From Ophthalmolycus amberensis (taxonomy: Eukaryota > Chordata > Actinopteri > Perciformes > Zoarcidae), in assembly GCA_024529925.1 (NCBI GenBank), contig JAFEUB010000965.1, forward strand, positions 1,181,001 to 1,245,000: 64,000 bases of DNA, given 5' to 3'. Below, piece by piece: positions 1-13,900 of the stretch (the stretch's first letter is position 1; each line of letters opens with the position of its first letter). Below the pieces are notes generated by a model. That model had not been told where the DNA came from and did not search any database. It saw nothing but the letters and a program-made list of their open reading frames with translations. The position numbers and the translations under genes are program-made.

Positions 1-1602
1 AATAAGGTTTTGCCATAAACAGTTTTAAACAAATCATAGCAACATGACATAATGCCACCACTCACTTCAACTGACAAGCACATGATCATTCTAAGCTGAG
101 CTGACACTATGGGAAAGACTCTTAATGTGGGCATTTGCTACAGTGAAAGCTCAAGGTAAACACCGTAGAACAGTCTGGCCCCCGAATGGAATCCAGTTAA
201 GATAAAAGGACGAGAGCGAGCGCGCTGAATACATCTTCCTTTTGTCTTTCCGTCTAAACGCTCTCATAAAGCTGCGGATGTGTGAATTGCGGTGGGAGTC
301 GAGTTTCGGAAATCTTCCGTCAATGAAAGCTCTTGAAGTTCAAACAGTGCTCTGTCTTCATAAAAAAGTCAGAGCGAGTGAATATATGCGTGCCTCTCTC
401 CCATTTATACCACGACAGCCATAGTACATCATTGGAATCACGCGAAGGAACGGGAGTCAGGCGCTTAAACACCTCCTGACACGATGGTTCTGTAATGGGC
501 CGATGTTATGAGCCGAGGAGATTGTCTCGCTCATTTAAAGGAAAGTTGCAGAGAGAGAGAGAACGAGTGAATCAGCGAAGAGGAATGTAATATGCGAGTG
601 GATCCTCTGGAGCTGTCGGCAGCTCCTGCATGATGTGATTATGAGTCAGAGAGCACAGAATAGTGCAGTTCACGATTATCTAAACACTTAAAGGCAGAAT
701 TCATTCTTGAGATATGATCCCTCTGAATCCCTCCTGTATCTGCCACCCGGCCTTTTAACACAAAGTTCAGCTCAGTTGCTTGTTTTTTTTCGCTTTTCTT
801 ACACACAAACATAATCCGTGTTATTGTTTTACAGCAGCTCTTCTACTCTACAAGAAGCCAAACCAGTGTTCATTTTCACAAAATATGTTTCTTCGTGGGT
901 TATGCATTTATTTTCCCTTGGTTTTATATATTGCCTTTTACGACTCTCCTATCTACTTCCTTCCCTTTTTTCTCTTTGAAGTGTCGGGGCCCAATCGGAC
1001 ACACCACCAGGTGTTATTCTCTCACACACGGCATTACAATACTGTTTTCACAGGATGAGTGGTTACTCCCCTTGTGGAGCGTATACTTCGTGAGGGAAAT
1101 TATCGGAGTGCCTCTTTGATAAGACAACGTTGTCATATTTTACCGTCCCGTCAGTGTAATGTGTGAATATCAGACCTGTTTGTTTCCCTCCCCCGACGTT
1201 CCCACGCACACTAGTTGCCAGCCACGCTCTCGCACGGTATTGATTCAGGTTGTGAAACAGGAATGGGACTACCATGATGCTGCAGTGGGAAGGTTCAGCT
1301 CTAGCACACACTGTCCCACAAGGACAGCTTGTAATACCTTCAAACAGCTCCTCATAAATCACTCAACGGCCATAGGAGGATTAACTACCAGTGCCTCTCT
1401 TGATAGGAAGTCCCTATACAATACACCGTTAGTACAAATGATCAGAGATAGGGAACATTACACTCTGCTGGGCTTGAATCACTTCCCCGAAGTGAATCGC
1501 TCAGGGAGAGGACCATGTGAGTATTGAACACAGTTACCCCTATGCAAGAATGACACTTCACAGTTGGCAAATTTATCTGATGGTAATGCGGCAGATTCCT
1601 AA

Positions 1603-1604
<2 letters not shown>

Positions 1605-1645
<41 letters not shown>
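1605..1645. repeat. (GT)n microsatellite
   Basis: About 20 perfect GT units, intronic. Confidence 0.97.
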
Positions 1646-1648
<3 letters not shown>

Positions 1649-1895
1649 CCCGCCGTTGTGCAATCAGTGGTTCACAGAACCGTTGCATGTTTTTAGGAAC
1701 ATGAGCTGTTTCCTGGTACGGCACAAGCAGTGGACACGAAACACGCCAAGCCTGACCAGCGCGGGTAGCAACGGCAAAATCAACCAATCCAGAGCGATGA
1801 ACTGGAATCGCAGAGACATAAACATTGATCCGACGAGATAAACTGTCTGATGCATCAGGGCCATACTTGCACACTTAAGCAAAAATGCTGATAAC

Positions 1896-1928
<33 letters not shown>

Positions 1929-2918
1929 CAACTCGATGATTTATATTATAGATGTTCATCATTTTTATTTATCATGGGCTGTCCTTCATTGGCTCAAGAG
2001 ATAGAAGTTTTATAGAACTTTATTTTTCCACCAGGGGAGATTTGGATGAAATAAAAAGTTTGTCAATATGAGAGCATTTAGTGTTTATTATTATTGAGTT
2101 CTGTATAAAGTGTACTCTTACCTACCATACCTACAAAAGATGTTACAGGCGTATATATTCCCACAGCACCTTTTCCAGGTTTTCTTTCTTTAAACATTAC
2201 ACGGGATGTTGAATTCATTGCAAGTGTGGGCATTGCGTAACGGGCTTGTTGCCGTCTTTCGCCCCGATTTATTTCAGCTCATCTTCGTGACAGATTGTCT
2301 GCTGCCTATCTGCCCGGTGCTCCTTGCCTCATGTTCCGATATTTGGGGCCAGCTGTCGGCCCTCATTCCTGTTAACAAATTATTCGAGCAAATTCTGCTG
2401 AATTCCTTGTTCAGCATCACGTTTTTGATATCTCACATGCTATAGTACTAATATGTTTAACATCAGATAGGATTGCTTGGAGGCATTTCTGCTCCAAATC
2501 AGTGGTTTAAGAGATGCTGACGCAGACTGAAATCTAAATCGGGGGGGGGGGGGGGGAGGAAATCCAGACCAGGGCATTCCTGCTCCTCCCAGAGTAGGGA
2601 GCAAGCAATTGCGCTTAGTATTCTCTCTGTGTCCAACTGTACGGGTGCACAGCAAATGAAATTTAATGATGACAGTGTTGGATCAGCAGAAAATCACTGG
2701 AGGCTTACATATTTCTGGCTGATATGATAAACGGGTATGAGATTCGCTGATCTACTCCCCCAAGAAAGGGAAATAAGAGATTGCTATCTGTTTTTTTTTC
2801 CACCTCTCCCACTGAAAGATTTCTTCGATTTTATAGTGACTTCAGAATGAAATGATGAAAGCTGCTAGAATGAACAATGAATGTGCAAGTGTCATCAGAC
2901 ATTTCATCTGAGCACCCA

Positions 2919-2921
<3 letters not shown>

Positions 2922-2956
<35 letters not shown>
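2922..2956. repeat. (GT)n microsatellite
   Basis: About 17 perfect GT units, 90 bp upstream of the TG tract at exon A. Confidence 0.97.
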
Positions 2957-2957
<1 letters not shown>

Positions 2958-3043
2958 CGCGATGAGATTGAAATATTCGTTTTGAAGTCTAAAATTTAGA
3001 TCAAAGTTTGGAAGATGGATGAGACAGCTAATAATATACTGCT

Positions 3044-3046
<3 letters not shown>

Positions 3047-3075
<29 letters not shown>
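3047..3075 (+). repeat. (TG)14 tract forming the exon A acceptor region
   Basis: Twenty-nine bases of alternating TG directly precede the AG at 3076-3077. The tract occupies the position of the polypyrimidine tract for pc exon A. Only short pyrimidine-rich sequence (CTGCTACC, 3039-3046) lies just upstream. Confidence 0.97.
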
Positions 3076-3077
<2 letters not shown>

Positions 3078-3234
3078 GGGCTACCTTTGATGTGGCCCTG
3101 CGCTTCCTGTCGGAGTGTCCATGGAAGAGACTCCAGGAGCTGAGAGCTTTGGTACCAAACGTCCCTTTCCAGATGCTGCTGCGTGGGGCCAACGCTGTGG
3201 GCTACACCAACTACCCTGACAACGCCGTCTTTAA
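3078..3234 (+). CDS. pc: pc exon A: carboxyltransferase barrel, human ~609-661
   Basis: This is the first pc exon in the window. It starts two bases into a Gly codon, so the preceding exon must end with one base of that codon. It encodes GATFDVALRF, then PFQMLLRGANAVGYTNYP. CGT at 3182-3184 is the Arg equivalent to human Arg 644, which binds pyruvate, and the second residue is the Ala equivalent to human Ala 610. The donor reads AA|GTGAGT at 3235 and splits the Lys codon completed by the next exon. The acceptor AG (3076-3077) is preceded directly by a TG repeat rather than a normal pyrimidine tract. The exon is 157 nt, so skipping it would shift the frame. Confidence 0.96.
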
Positions 3235-4876
3235 GTGAGTCACTCGTACGCGCACATTTCATACTTCCATTTTTTCTAAAATCGTAATTCAGTTGTGAAA
3301 CAAATCGGATGTTTAAGGGGCTTTCAGGCATAATACCGAGAGTCCTTATCATGAATATGTACAACTGATTTTGTATTTGCTTCCAAATCCATACATTCTG
3401 TCCACTAGAACTGAACACGCTGACACACACAAGGCAGAGCTGTGAATGTAGGTCACTGCACACAGTAGGTTCATCTGCATTGTCTATGCATGCGTTGAAC
3501 ACTATGTACGCTGAGTGTAGTGTTTCGTATGTAGAATACAGTCAACTTCATCATTTATTAATAATTTATTCATTTTATTAGAACATTTACCATTGAGATT
3601 CCAAACCAATTTTTCAAAGAACAAACGAGACTTAAAACAACACCACAAAAAAAAATGTCTGTGTTGAAAACATGGAATTTTTGTAAAACAGCAATTTGCA
3701 TAACATTGTCTTGAAGGCAGCTTCTGCAAATGGTTGACTCTCCCGCACGCACCTGTATTACGATGGCAGTCTAGCAGCAAGCTAACAGCATGTTACTTTT
3801 ACATAAGCACAATAACACAAAATCATATTTCTCGCCATTGTTTTAGGGTGATAATGTCATGAAATATGATGACAGACATTCAAAGCTTCATTCGAAAACC
3901 ACAATAGAAGCATTTCATGTAAAAAAACATGACATTTGATGAAGCCCTGATGTCAATAATGTAGATATTGGTTCCTCACTATAACTGCTGTCCGAAGGTA
4001 ATATGTGGAATTGTTGTTTTGATGAGGTGATTTGGCAAAATGCATTGAAAGAGCTGGATGTGTACATCATTATCGGTTACATGATCATAAAAGTGATTGT
4101 TGTTGTCTAGTGATGTGATGAAAGTCCATATGTGCTGGACACCGTGTTCTGAACAGCAGCTACCCACAAACCACACAAGTGACACACACACATTCAGTCA
4201 GGTCAATTCGGTGGACGTTTTCCTGTTGCCTCTTGCCATGCTCGGTGAGTCACACACACACACACACACACATACACACACACCGTACACACACACACAC
4301 ACACACACACACGTACACACATCATTGATACAGATGTGCACTAGAAATGTCTTTAGGGCCATAAATACCCTGCTGCCTACACACATGCATACACACGCCT
4401 TTAAAACTTTTCCAGATGAATTCACAAGTTACCTCGATGATGTGGATGACTCGTGTATACAAAAGCGCACACACACGCACACACCTGCATGCAGTTCCAC
4501 AGGACACACACACACATGCACAGTGCAATTCCCCTCACCTCAGATAAATTAGGAGTGGCTTTCTGACTAATGCAGCTGTCCCCTTCTCCCTTCTTCCCAT
4601 TGAATCACGCACACAGACCTCCCCAATCCTCCCTGTTTTGTTGCTCCCCCTCTCCTATCATATAGTCATTATTTATCCCCACTCTTATCACTCCCTTTTC
4701 ATGCCTCCATTCATCTCACCGCATTACACACTTCCTCCCCTCTTCTTAACTCCCTCTCTCCATCCCGACTGCTCTTCGTCTCCCTCTCCACCCCGCCTCA
4801 CTCTCGGTGTCCCGGAGGGGGCGCGCCATCGAAAATGCGCACATGACTGTGATTAATAGCTTTGATCTGCTGGCCC

Positions 4877-4911
<35 letters not shown>

Positions 4912-7900
4912 CTCCCTCCTCCCCGTCATTCTCTCACCCTCGACGTCTTCAGTGCAGCAAGAACCCCGCTGCCAAGTGGCCCACGTGTCTTCATCAACTA
5001 AATCAAATCAAAGTGTCATTTAATGTATTTGTATTGATTTAAAGTGCATGTCACAGGGTCACAGTGCAGTATCCTCTGCAGCAAGAGGATGTACAACTTT
5101 ATAATGTCTGAAATGGCTGGTCGATCGCGAGCTAGATCTTCTTCTCACTTAATTTGACGGAAAAACAACTTTCTGATAAACATGATTCACATAATGATTA
5201 CATCAGCTCTGAGTCAGATATGTTGGACAGCACAGTGTTTCTGATTTGGTGCCAAACAGCGTCCATTAGAGAGCACTCACATTGTAGTGCTAAATAAACA
5301 CCGGACACGCAGACGTTGGACTGGTAATCCGCTCGTGGCACAACATTAAGTGTGTCTGTTTATTTGCCAAAACAAAAGCTCTGTGTGGGTAAATATTGTA
5401 TTCACAGCAACACAGCTACAGTAAGCACTCGCCCCAGTTACGAAAAACCTGATGAAGATACCGAGGCCGAGGCAATAATAGGAGGGATTTACCACGAGCA
5501 GCTTGGATAATGAGGCGGGTGTACATTCATCTCCAGTCATTGTGGGCTCCTGCAGGCTGTGGTAGCTCACTTTTCATGGAAATAGCGAGGATGTTGTATT
5601 AACGCAGGTACAGCGATATTCATGAGTGGCGATACGGAGGTGGAGATAAACAGCTTATCCCAACCCCGGATATGCACTATTATGTGGGATACACTGTGCA
5701 TGGAGACAAACTCATTATATGTGAGAGAGAGAGAGAGAGAGAGAGTGAGAGAGAGTGAGTGAGTGAGTGAACAGTCTCAGCAGTCTCTATTCTATTTCTG
5801 ACTCTGATTTGAGGGTGGATTTTATGTACACGACTGTGTGGGCTTTTGGCTCATAGTCGTGTTGCCCTCCTTCCACCCCTCCAGGTTCTGCGAGGTGGCC
5901 AAGGAGAACGGCATGGACATCTTCCGCGTGTTCGATTCCCTGAACTACCTGCCAAACATGCTGCTGGGCATGGAGGCTGCCGGAGCAGCAGGTGGCGTAG
6001 TGGAGGCTGCCATCTCGTACACGGGCGACGTCTCCGACCCAATGAGGCAGAAGTACTCTCTGGACTACTACGTGAAGCTGGCAGACGAGCTCGTCAAAGC
6101 CGGAACCCACATCCTCTGTATCAAGGTTAGGAAGTAGAGCGAGGAGCTAGTGTTTTTAGTGTGTGCTCTCAGAGTTGTTTACTGCTACGAGTTCTACAAA
6201 AACAAAAAAGGCACTTTTTCTCCCTCCCTGTGATAATCTGAAGAGTCTGGCACTTATTGTGTGCTTCTGAAATCCCTGCCCATCTGCCACCAGAATAACA
6301 TACAACCAGCTGGAAGCGATCTTTGCAAGTGTTTTTTTTCTGATCAGGCTTGTATACGCAATCCTCTACACATGTATGTCATCATAATCAGGGCCTGCAC
6401 TGACAGACTGTTTACACGCTAATGCAGCACACGTACACTTTCTGGTTTGCGGTCGGTTTAATCTAAGGTGAACCGGCAGGTAAGACATTTAAATTGACTA
6501 ATGAAATTCCTGACGCGATGGCGGTTATTTAATGGCGTAAGCGAGCTGCAGAGTGTGGCCACTTGTTCTGCAACAACTACCATTACTACTTCTTTTTCTG
6601 TTTCAACTGTCACTTTTGGTGCTGCTACTACTAAAATGCCAGAATGCCACTGGCGTTCTAACAATCAACTCCACCAATGTATTATGAAGAAAATCCCTTT
6701 CACACAAAGCACATAAATGCATTTTAATAAGCATTTTAATTAATAAAAACCCCTCAGGTTTTAACTGTTGAACAAGGAGAGAGGTTATTTATATATTACA
6801 TTATTACATTAGTATGCACTTGCATCTCTATATATAGATATAAAACACTTTCCCTGATCTGTGTTAGAAGTAGGTCCCAGGTTTCTGTGTACGTGTCCAT
6901 TTGTCCCATCTATTGTGTATATGGCCCTTCATAGGAGGCAGTTTCTGAGGGCTGTGAACCACTCAGACTAGGTCTGGTCGTTCCCCCATGTCGAGTGCCT
7001 CAGTATGACCCTCTTAGCTGAGGTGAGAGCAACCTTTAAGCTTTCTTCCCGCCTATTCTCTCGTGTCCTTTTAGGCGATTCACGAAGCATAGAGCAAAGG
7101 GGTAAGACCAACACCAATATGCAAGCTTTTTTTTCCCACGACACCCTGCCAATAAGGCTTGTCTCTAGGACAATTGAGGGAACATATGGACACAATCACC
7201 TTGTTCCAGCAGAGGTTTGAATGGCTCAGTGCTGCCCTTTTGATTCTCACAGGTCTCCAGTAGAGTATTTTAAATTGAATAAATTCAGACCTGGCATTGC
7301 TCATTGGATGAACACCGCTAAAAGTGTTTTGTTTGTTGCTCCCATTGAAACGTGTATGCTTGAGCCTCTTATCTAAATGAATAGACTGATAATACTCGCA
7401 TTGAATTAATTTCTTTATTCATGCATGGCAGAATATTTTCAGACGTGAAATGATAAACTGTGAACCATCACACACAGCAGTGGCAATCTCATAAAAGGCC
7501 TGCACAGCTAATGAGGTTAACATTTAAAAGAGGAAATGAGCATGAATTATAACTTGATGGAGTGCAATGATCACCAGAGGGAGCGCAACTAAACATCTCA
7601 GCTCCCTCTGTGAATTTTCTGTTAATATCATTTAGGCTTTATTTTTATAATCGTCCTCAAACAAGTGTGTCTCTTTAAAACCTCCGTGTCATTATTTAGC
7701 TCCGAGTTATCATTTCCCAGGATATATTAGGTTGTTTTTGTTTTGTAGAATTGATTAAACATATTAAATGGCTTCAATTAACACCAGAAGGTGGCAGTTT
7801 TATCTTCAGAAGTCGGCTTTTTATCAGCAAAGACACAATGATTTTTGTTGTTGTGTTTGTGAACATGTTCCTTTCTGCTTCCATTGTTTTAGAGCCGTTT

Positions 7901-10900
7901 ATACTCGTCCGTTTCCACCAGATTATGGGCGCTCCGTGGTCTGTTCCAGCTTTCACGAGAAGCCTCAGGCTTGTGCTGTGTGCACGCTCTCTCACTAATG
8001 CAGACTAAGACAGGTGGTTGAAATCAATCTTGTTCAACTAAGTCCAGGACTCCATATCCAAAACTGAGATCTGTTACAGAAAGCCACTTAAAAACAGGAT
8101 GAAGACATCTGGCGAAGGGTCTACTCCTGGGTTAGTTTATGCCCTGTCAGGGATTCCAAGCAAACGTGTTTTAGCAGCGTTTAAATGATGGGAAAGAGAA
8201 AATACCTGGTAACGTATGAATGGGAACCTCTAGCATATGTGTGTAACAAACCACGTCAAACATCCCATTTCATTTTTCCTTCAATCCTTTTACCCCCCTG
8301 CCCCGTTGTGTCTCCCTCTCAAATCTCTCTGTATTGCCAGGATATGGCCGGCCTGCTGAAGCCACAGGCCAGCAGGCTTCTGATTGGCTCTCTGAGAGAC
8401 CGTTTCCCGGATGTACCCATCCATGTGCACACACACGACACAGCTGGAGCCGGTGTGGCCGCCATGCTGGCGTGTGCTGAGGCTGGAGCCGACGTAGTGG
8501 ACGTGGCGGTGAGTTACTCAGCATCAACATAGACGATTTTCTACCACTTGCTGCAGTTTGCATTGTGAAATGTGGCGAGACAAAGACAGAACAACTCTTA
8601 CTGCGTTCACTGACGCATGCTGCCGGCATTGGGAGCTGCATTCAAACAATTGGCTGCTATTTGCAGTTCTGGGCCGTTCTGCTGTTCATTGCTTTGTAGC
8701 ATTTTATGAAAGAAACAACTGAGCGTGAATCAGACACTAAAAAAACATATTTGTGTATCAGCCCCATTCGCTGTCTTTTTACTCTGTCAAGGAATGAAAT
8801 GTTTATGCTTAATAAATATATTATTACCATTAAAGGAAGATATCCAACACCTAAAGGGTTTTGGAGGTAAAAATCATGTCTTTTTTGATGGGAAATTGAT
8901 GTTTTCATGCGTTCTTCCTATTAATCATCATCAACCATGTATATAGCATTGATCCACCAAGCCGTGGACCCACATAGCACACTGTTACAACGATCAAGGC
9001 TCTTAGTCAAACAGTATTCATATTGAATATCACTCTCTAGGTCGACTCTATGGCCGGGATGACCTCTCAGCCCAGCATGGGAGCCATGGTGGCCTGCACC
9101 AAGGGGACCAATCTTGACACCGGTAAGCACCGCGTTCACCAACCTGCCGGCACCAACAGTATCACACGGTCCCATAGGAGAAAGGGTTTGCATTTTATAC
9201 ATCTGGGGCATAGGAACGCTATGAAATGGTATTTCTCTCGCCTCGTTAGTTCATTTTAGTAAAATTGTAAAGAGCCGATTAGAACGACTTGTTGGAATAA
9301 ACACCTTCATATATCCTCTGTGAAAGTAAAGGAAGAATCAATATGTAAGTGTATCAATTGGCACAACACCGCGCGCTGCTTTTTATTGCCGTGTCGAACT
9401 GTTAATGAGACAGAACGTCTCTTCGATCACACGGTTCGCTCAGAGGAGAGTTCTTAGTGTCTTTCTGAGACTCTCCTGCTTCACATTAAAGGGGGAAAGA
9501 AAATCAATCATCGGCAGAGCGCATCACTAATTATGGCCCTCAGTCAGAAAGCCCCGGCGTCTTCTGCTCAGTGATAATGTACGCAGCCAATTATGAGAGG
9601 AAGATGGAGACTGAAGGGAGACGTGGGCACTAAAACCTGATGCTCCGTTAAACAAAACAAAGAAATATTGGTTGTAACCATGAATAATGTGGTCTTATGT
9701 TCATCATAGCATGCTCAAAAACATTTTGACTGATGAGCAGTTCTTCATGGAGCATTTTGGGGGCTTTTTCCCAAGACATCCTTGACACGGTTGTTGATTA
9801 TTCATTTGCTTCCCCGACCCACGTCCTGCCAGCTTCTATCAGAGATCTGTCCTTCGCACTCTGGCCCTCCACAGCTTTATTCTACCTTCTTAGGAGGTCG
9901 GCAGAGAAGTGGGAGATGGATTTATCACATGTTCATCCCCCTTTGGGTTTGCGCTGTGGTCCAGTGTGTTCTGCTCAATGTAATCTTCCCGATCTGTCTC
10001 TCCCACCTCTGATAGCCGGCCGGGCTCAGCGACCTCGGCCTCCCACAGCAATGGGTGCGAAATATATTAAAGCAGCAAGATGAGAAACCCGCTGTCAGAA
10101 ATTAAAGGAACATGAAACAGGCTAAAGGAATTAAAACTGATGTGTGGTTTGCCACATAGTTATGTAGAGTAATGCTTTTGGGAAAACCGACTCGGCTCTA
10201 CTAACTAGATCTGATGGCTCATTTCCATTACGCGGGAATAGCAACCTGCTAATTCTGTACACGCTACATTCAAACTACACAGCTAATGCACAGTCTACGG
10301 CTGTAGTGCAGGACACTGTCTGCATTATAAGCCGATGTATGCCTCCTTGTGTTCAGACAGTTTCCTGCCTCTGGCCATCAGAGAGACATTATTTCTCATC
10401 AGCTCGGTTTTTGATTATCATGTTGTCTTGAGAGAACACTCCTCACTGAAGCCTGTCGATGATTGGTTGTGTCCCATGGTAAAATATTTATAGGAAACCA
10501 ATTCCCAAATTCTCTTTACACCCTCTGCATGTTTATTCACGCGTTGTCATAGAAACCACGTCACACAGTCTGGAGTGGTTTCTGCTGGTCCTGTAATAAA
10601 TGGGGAAACTGGTATCCGTCGTCATCGGACCTCAGAATATTGAAACGGTTTAAATAGTAACTTTAATTCCAGGCTGATGTGATGCAATGGGGTCAGAAGT
10701 GTCTGCTGTTGCACCACCTGTAACCACACCCACCAGTGATGTCATAGTGTCCCGACACACCCTGGAGTTTACTTCTACATCACTGCAGCCAACACGTCCT
10801 CACGGCCAACATAGTGAAGCTTGGGTTAGCGCGTTGCATGCATAGTGTCTTTTCAAAATAAATGTGGGTGTATTTCATTTCTACTGATGCGACAGACTAC

Positions 10901-13900
10901 TCGTTTAGGTAACAGAAGTTAAAGGCTGTAAGGCTAACTGTTTATGCACATAGGTTACGTAACAGAAGTAAGGTCAAATAAATCAATGTTGTCTTGGTTT
11001 CACACTCGTACAGCTTCCACTCCCACCCGCCCGACGCAGACCGTCTCAATCCTTACACGACGTCACTTGCTCTGAAGGTCTAATGCTGACGCAGATGGGT
11101 TCACATTGGAGTTAATTGAGAGCCCGGTGCATCTCATCCAGACGTTAAAGGGTGCGTCGGTATCAGGAGGTGTGCAGTTAATCCACTTGGTCAACAAAAA
11201 CAAGATTTTAAGCAGGTGTTTCTCTTTAAAAAAACAACAGGCAATGCTCCTTGTATTTCTGGGTCAGTTTAGTTGCTAGCGCCTAATATCCGTGGATGAG
11301 TGGCCAGAAAGACAACAGGATGTCCCATTTGTGTTTTGCAGTGCAGCTACAGTGGTGTTGGAAAAGCAGAGGATGACAGTAAACATCAGTGTTGATGGTC
11401 TCTCACGGCATCCTTCAAAGTGAATTGTTTTCTTTTCGAGGCTCATTGCTAAATACTGCTGCAGAAACAATCATACAGGGGGGGGTGTGTCACGGAAGAG
11501 CAAGAGAATTCTGTAATAAGCCACAAAGCAACACAACAAGAAGGCCAACAAGACAAGTTGTGTTTTGAGTGTGATGTGTGAGCTGTGCTTTGAAAGGAAA
11601 AGGACTTCACGTCTTCACGTTTAACCCTTCGGTGATCGCAGCAGCTGCACGTCCGTTCTCTCAAGCTGGCAAATATTGTTCTGGGCCATTTCTGAAATAA
11701 CTATGAAGCATCAAAAGTATCCGAGGGAGAGGAACTCTCTCATCACTTTAAACACTGTCCAAGTTAGTGACGGAATATCAATTCGTGTGCCTACAGTTCC
11801 CGGGGAGAAAAAAAACAGCAGAGAGAGAGAGAAAGACGAGGTCATTACTCAAGAGCAAGAGGTTTTCAAGTTTGTCAGTTTATTCATGGAATTTCAATTT
11901 TACTCACTTGAGACTGAAATTGGGAGGATGTCTCCCACACACACACCCACCCACACACACGTGTGCATACTTATAGTGTGTCCTGATGTGGCCTTGTTAC
12001 ATGTATTATGCATACACATGCCGACAAACTCCTTCCAAATTCTTTTCCACCTTTAACTTTTGTGCTCGTCTGTTCCTTTCATCTCTGCCTCTCTTTTTGC
12101 TCCCCCCTCCCCCTCCCCCCCCTCCACCTCCATCTTTCTATCGCACTACTTCTGCAATCAAGCAGAGCACTTGGATACTTCCATACCTTCCTTAGTCTGA
12201 CCTTAGTCTGTTTACTGCACCCCCCCCCCCCCCCCACTTTCTCCCATCTCTGTTACAAAGCAGTAATCAGTGCTGTGCACAGTTTGCTCTGCCTTTTCCT
12301 ATCACCCCCGCTTCTCTCACATTGTCTCTCCATCCTCCTCCCTCTTCCCTCCCTCTCACTCGTTGACAAAGCAATTAACAGCACTTTACATGCCTATTTC
12401 ACTCCCTCACTCTCTGCTCTTTCCCTTCCACTCCCCCAGCGTCTCCACAATACCCCTTTGTCCCGAAGAAACAGCGCTTCTCCCGTTCAGTCGTTTGTCA
12501 TTAAGCTGTCACTTTATTTATTCAGTCAGACACGGTGTGCGTGCACACACACACTCGTGCACATTCAACAACACTCATGCTGTTGAATGATGACACACAT
12601 ATAATTGGTCCTTGTGTTTATTTGAGACGACATCGTGCGTGGATTGTTATTGATGTGGACTTTTCAGCTGCCACAACGATGTAGCAGTGTGAGACGCAGC
12701 GGTCATCAGGCACACGGAGGGCTGTACACGGAACACGCAAAGCATGGATATTACTATACGTAGGCGCCAAGCACTGACCCCAGACGGCGGAGCAGGCGAG
12801 CCAACGCATTAAGCTTCTTGTTCACCTCCCTCATCGCTCTCTTTCTTCACCTGTCAGCGTTCAATTTTCCCGTCTTTTCTCCACGAGTTCTCCCGTGCTC
12901 ATCTGTCTTCATCTATTCGTCTTGGTTAGCTCTCATCGTCTCAGCAAACAGTGTGTGTGTGTGTGTGTTTGTGTGTGTGTGGCTGTCTTTCTACATCTGT
13001 CTGTGTAAACAATGCACGTATGAAGCTTACGAATGCACATATGTGTGTGTCTCTGTCGCTGTTCTGCAGTAGTGAGTTTGTGCTGCTAATGGGTTGTATA
13101 TTGATGGCACTTTGTCACCGCCAAGCAGCCATCTGAATGACATATGTGTCTGCATGTGCACCTTGGTGTGGTCTGTGGTGTGTATATATACACACACATG
13201 GTAAAGTGGTGGCGTGATTGATGTAACCTCCAGCCCAGAAAGAAACAATGCCGTATTTCCCTCCAGCGTGATTTAGCAAATGTCAAAATCCACAGCGTTT
13301 GTAGCTGTGCTTCATATTTATAGAATACAGGGTGAAATACACCTTTTCATCCCAGAAGGCAAGTTAGGTCATCACAATAGCAGAAAACGAAGAAGATAAA
13401 ACACAATATTGTTGTGCTCGCTTAATTATGTTGAGTTTTCCGGTTGGTTGAGAAAGATGCTCCTGCCATCAATCCTCGCCGAAGCACTTTCCTGATCATT
13501 GACGATTCAACTTCTCTTTCTGCTTTTGGCTTGTGGACATCTTTTCAGGCAGCTGCCTCCGCACCAAAAGGCCCGGGTTTCAAACCGCACTCTAGAATAC
13601 ATTTACAATCAGGATCTGAAATAAAGTTATTTTTCCACTGTGGCCGGTCACTGAACATGTCTGTCTGCCACCCACTCAGTTTTTTGTCTGCCACTTCTGA
13701 AGTCTATGGTAGCAGACGGGACAAATGTGGAATACATCATGTAAGCTTAATACCAGACTCATTTTCATTTAGAAATTGCTTTCTTCATATCAGGAAAACA
13801 TATCTGCCATGTAGGCCGGTGACCTGGGAGTTTTACCTGCCAGAGCAAATATCACACAAATATCAATACGACAATCTAAATATACTCAGCAGCAAGAAAG

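Larger units (their letters stand above)
1..3077 (+). other. pc intron sequence upstream of exon A
   Basis: No exon could be supported here. It holds GT microsatellites at 1605-1645, 1901-1928 and 2922-2956, and a run of 16 G at 2541-2556. Short open frames here, including a 122-codon one at 1159-1527, match no family I recognise and overlap frames on the other strand. The stretch 480-700 is fairly GC-balanced and free of simple repeats, but I see no specific signal. Confidence 0.6.

Noticed and set aside
3235..3238. Reading pc exon A to the stop codon at 3236-3238
   Set aside because: AA|GTGAGT is a consensus donor and the G restored from exon B gives the conserved Lys-Phe-Cys-Glu junction.
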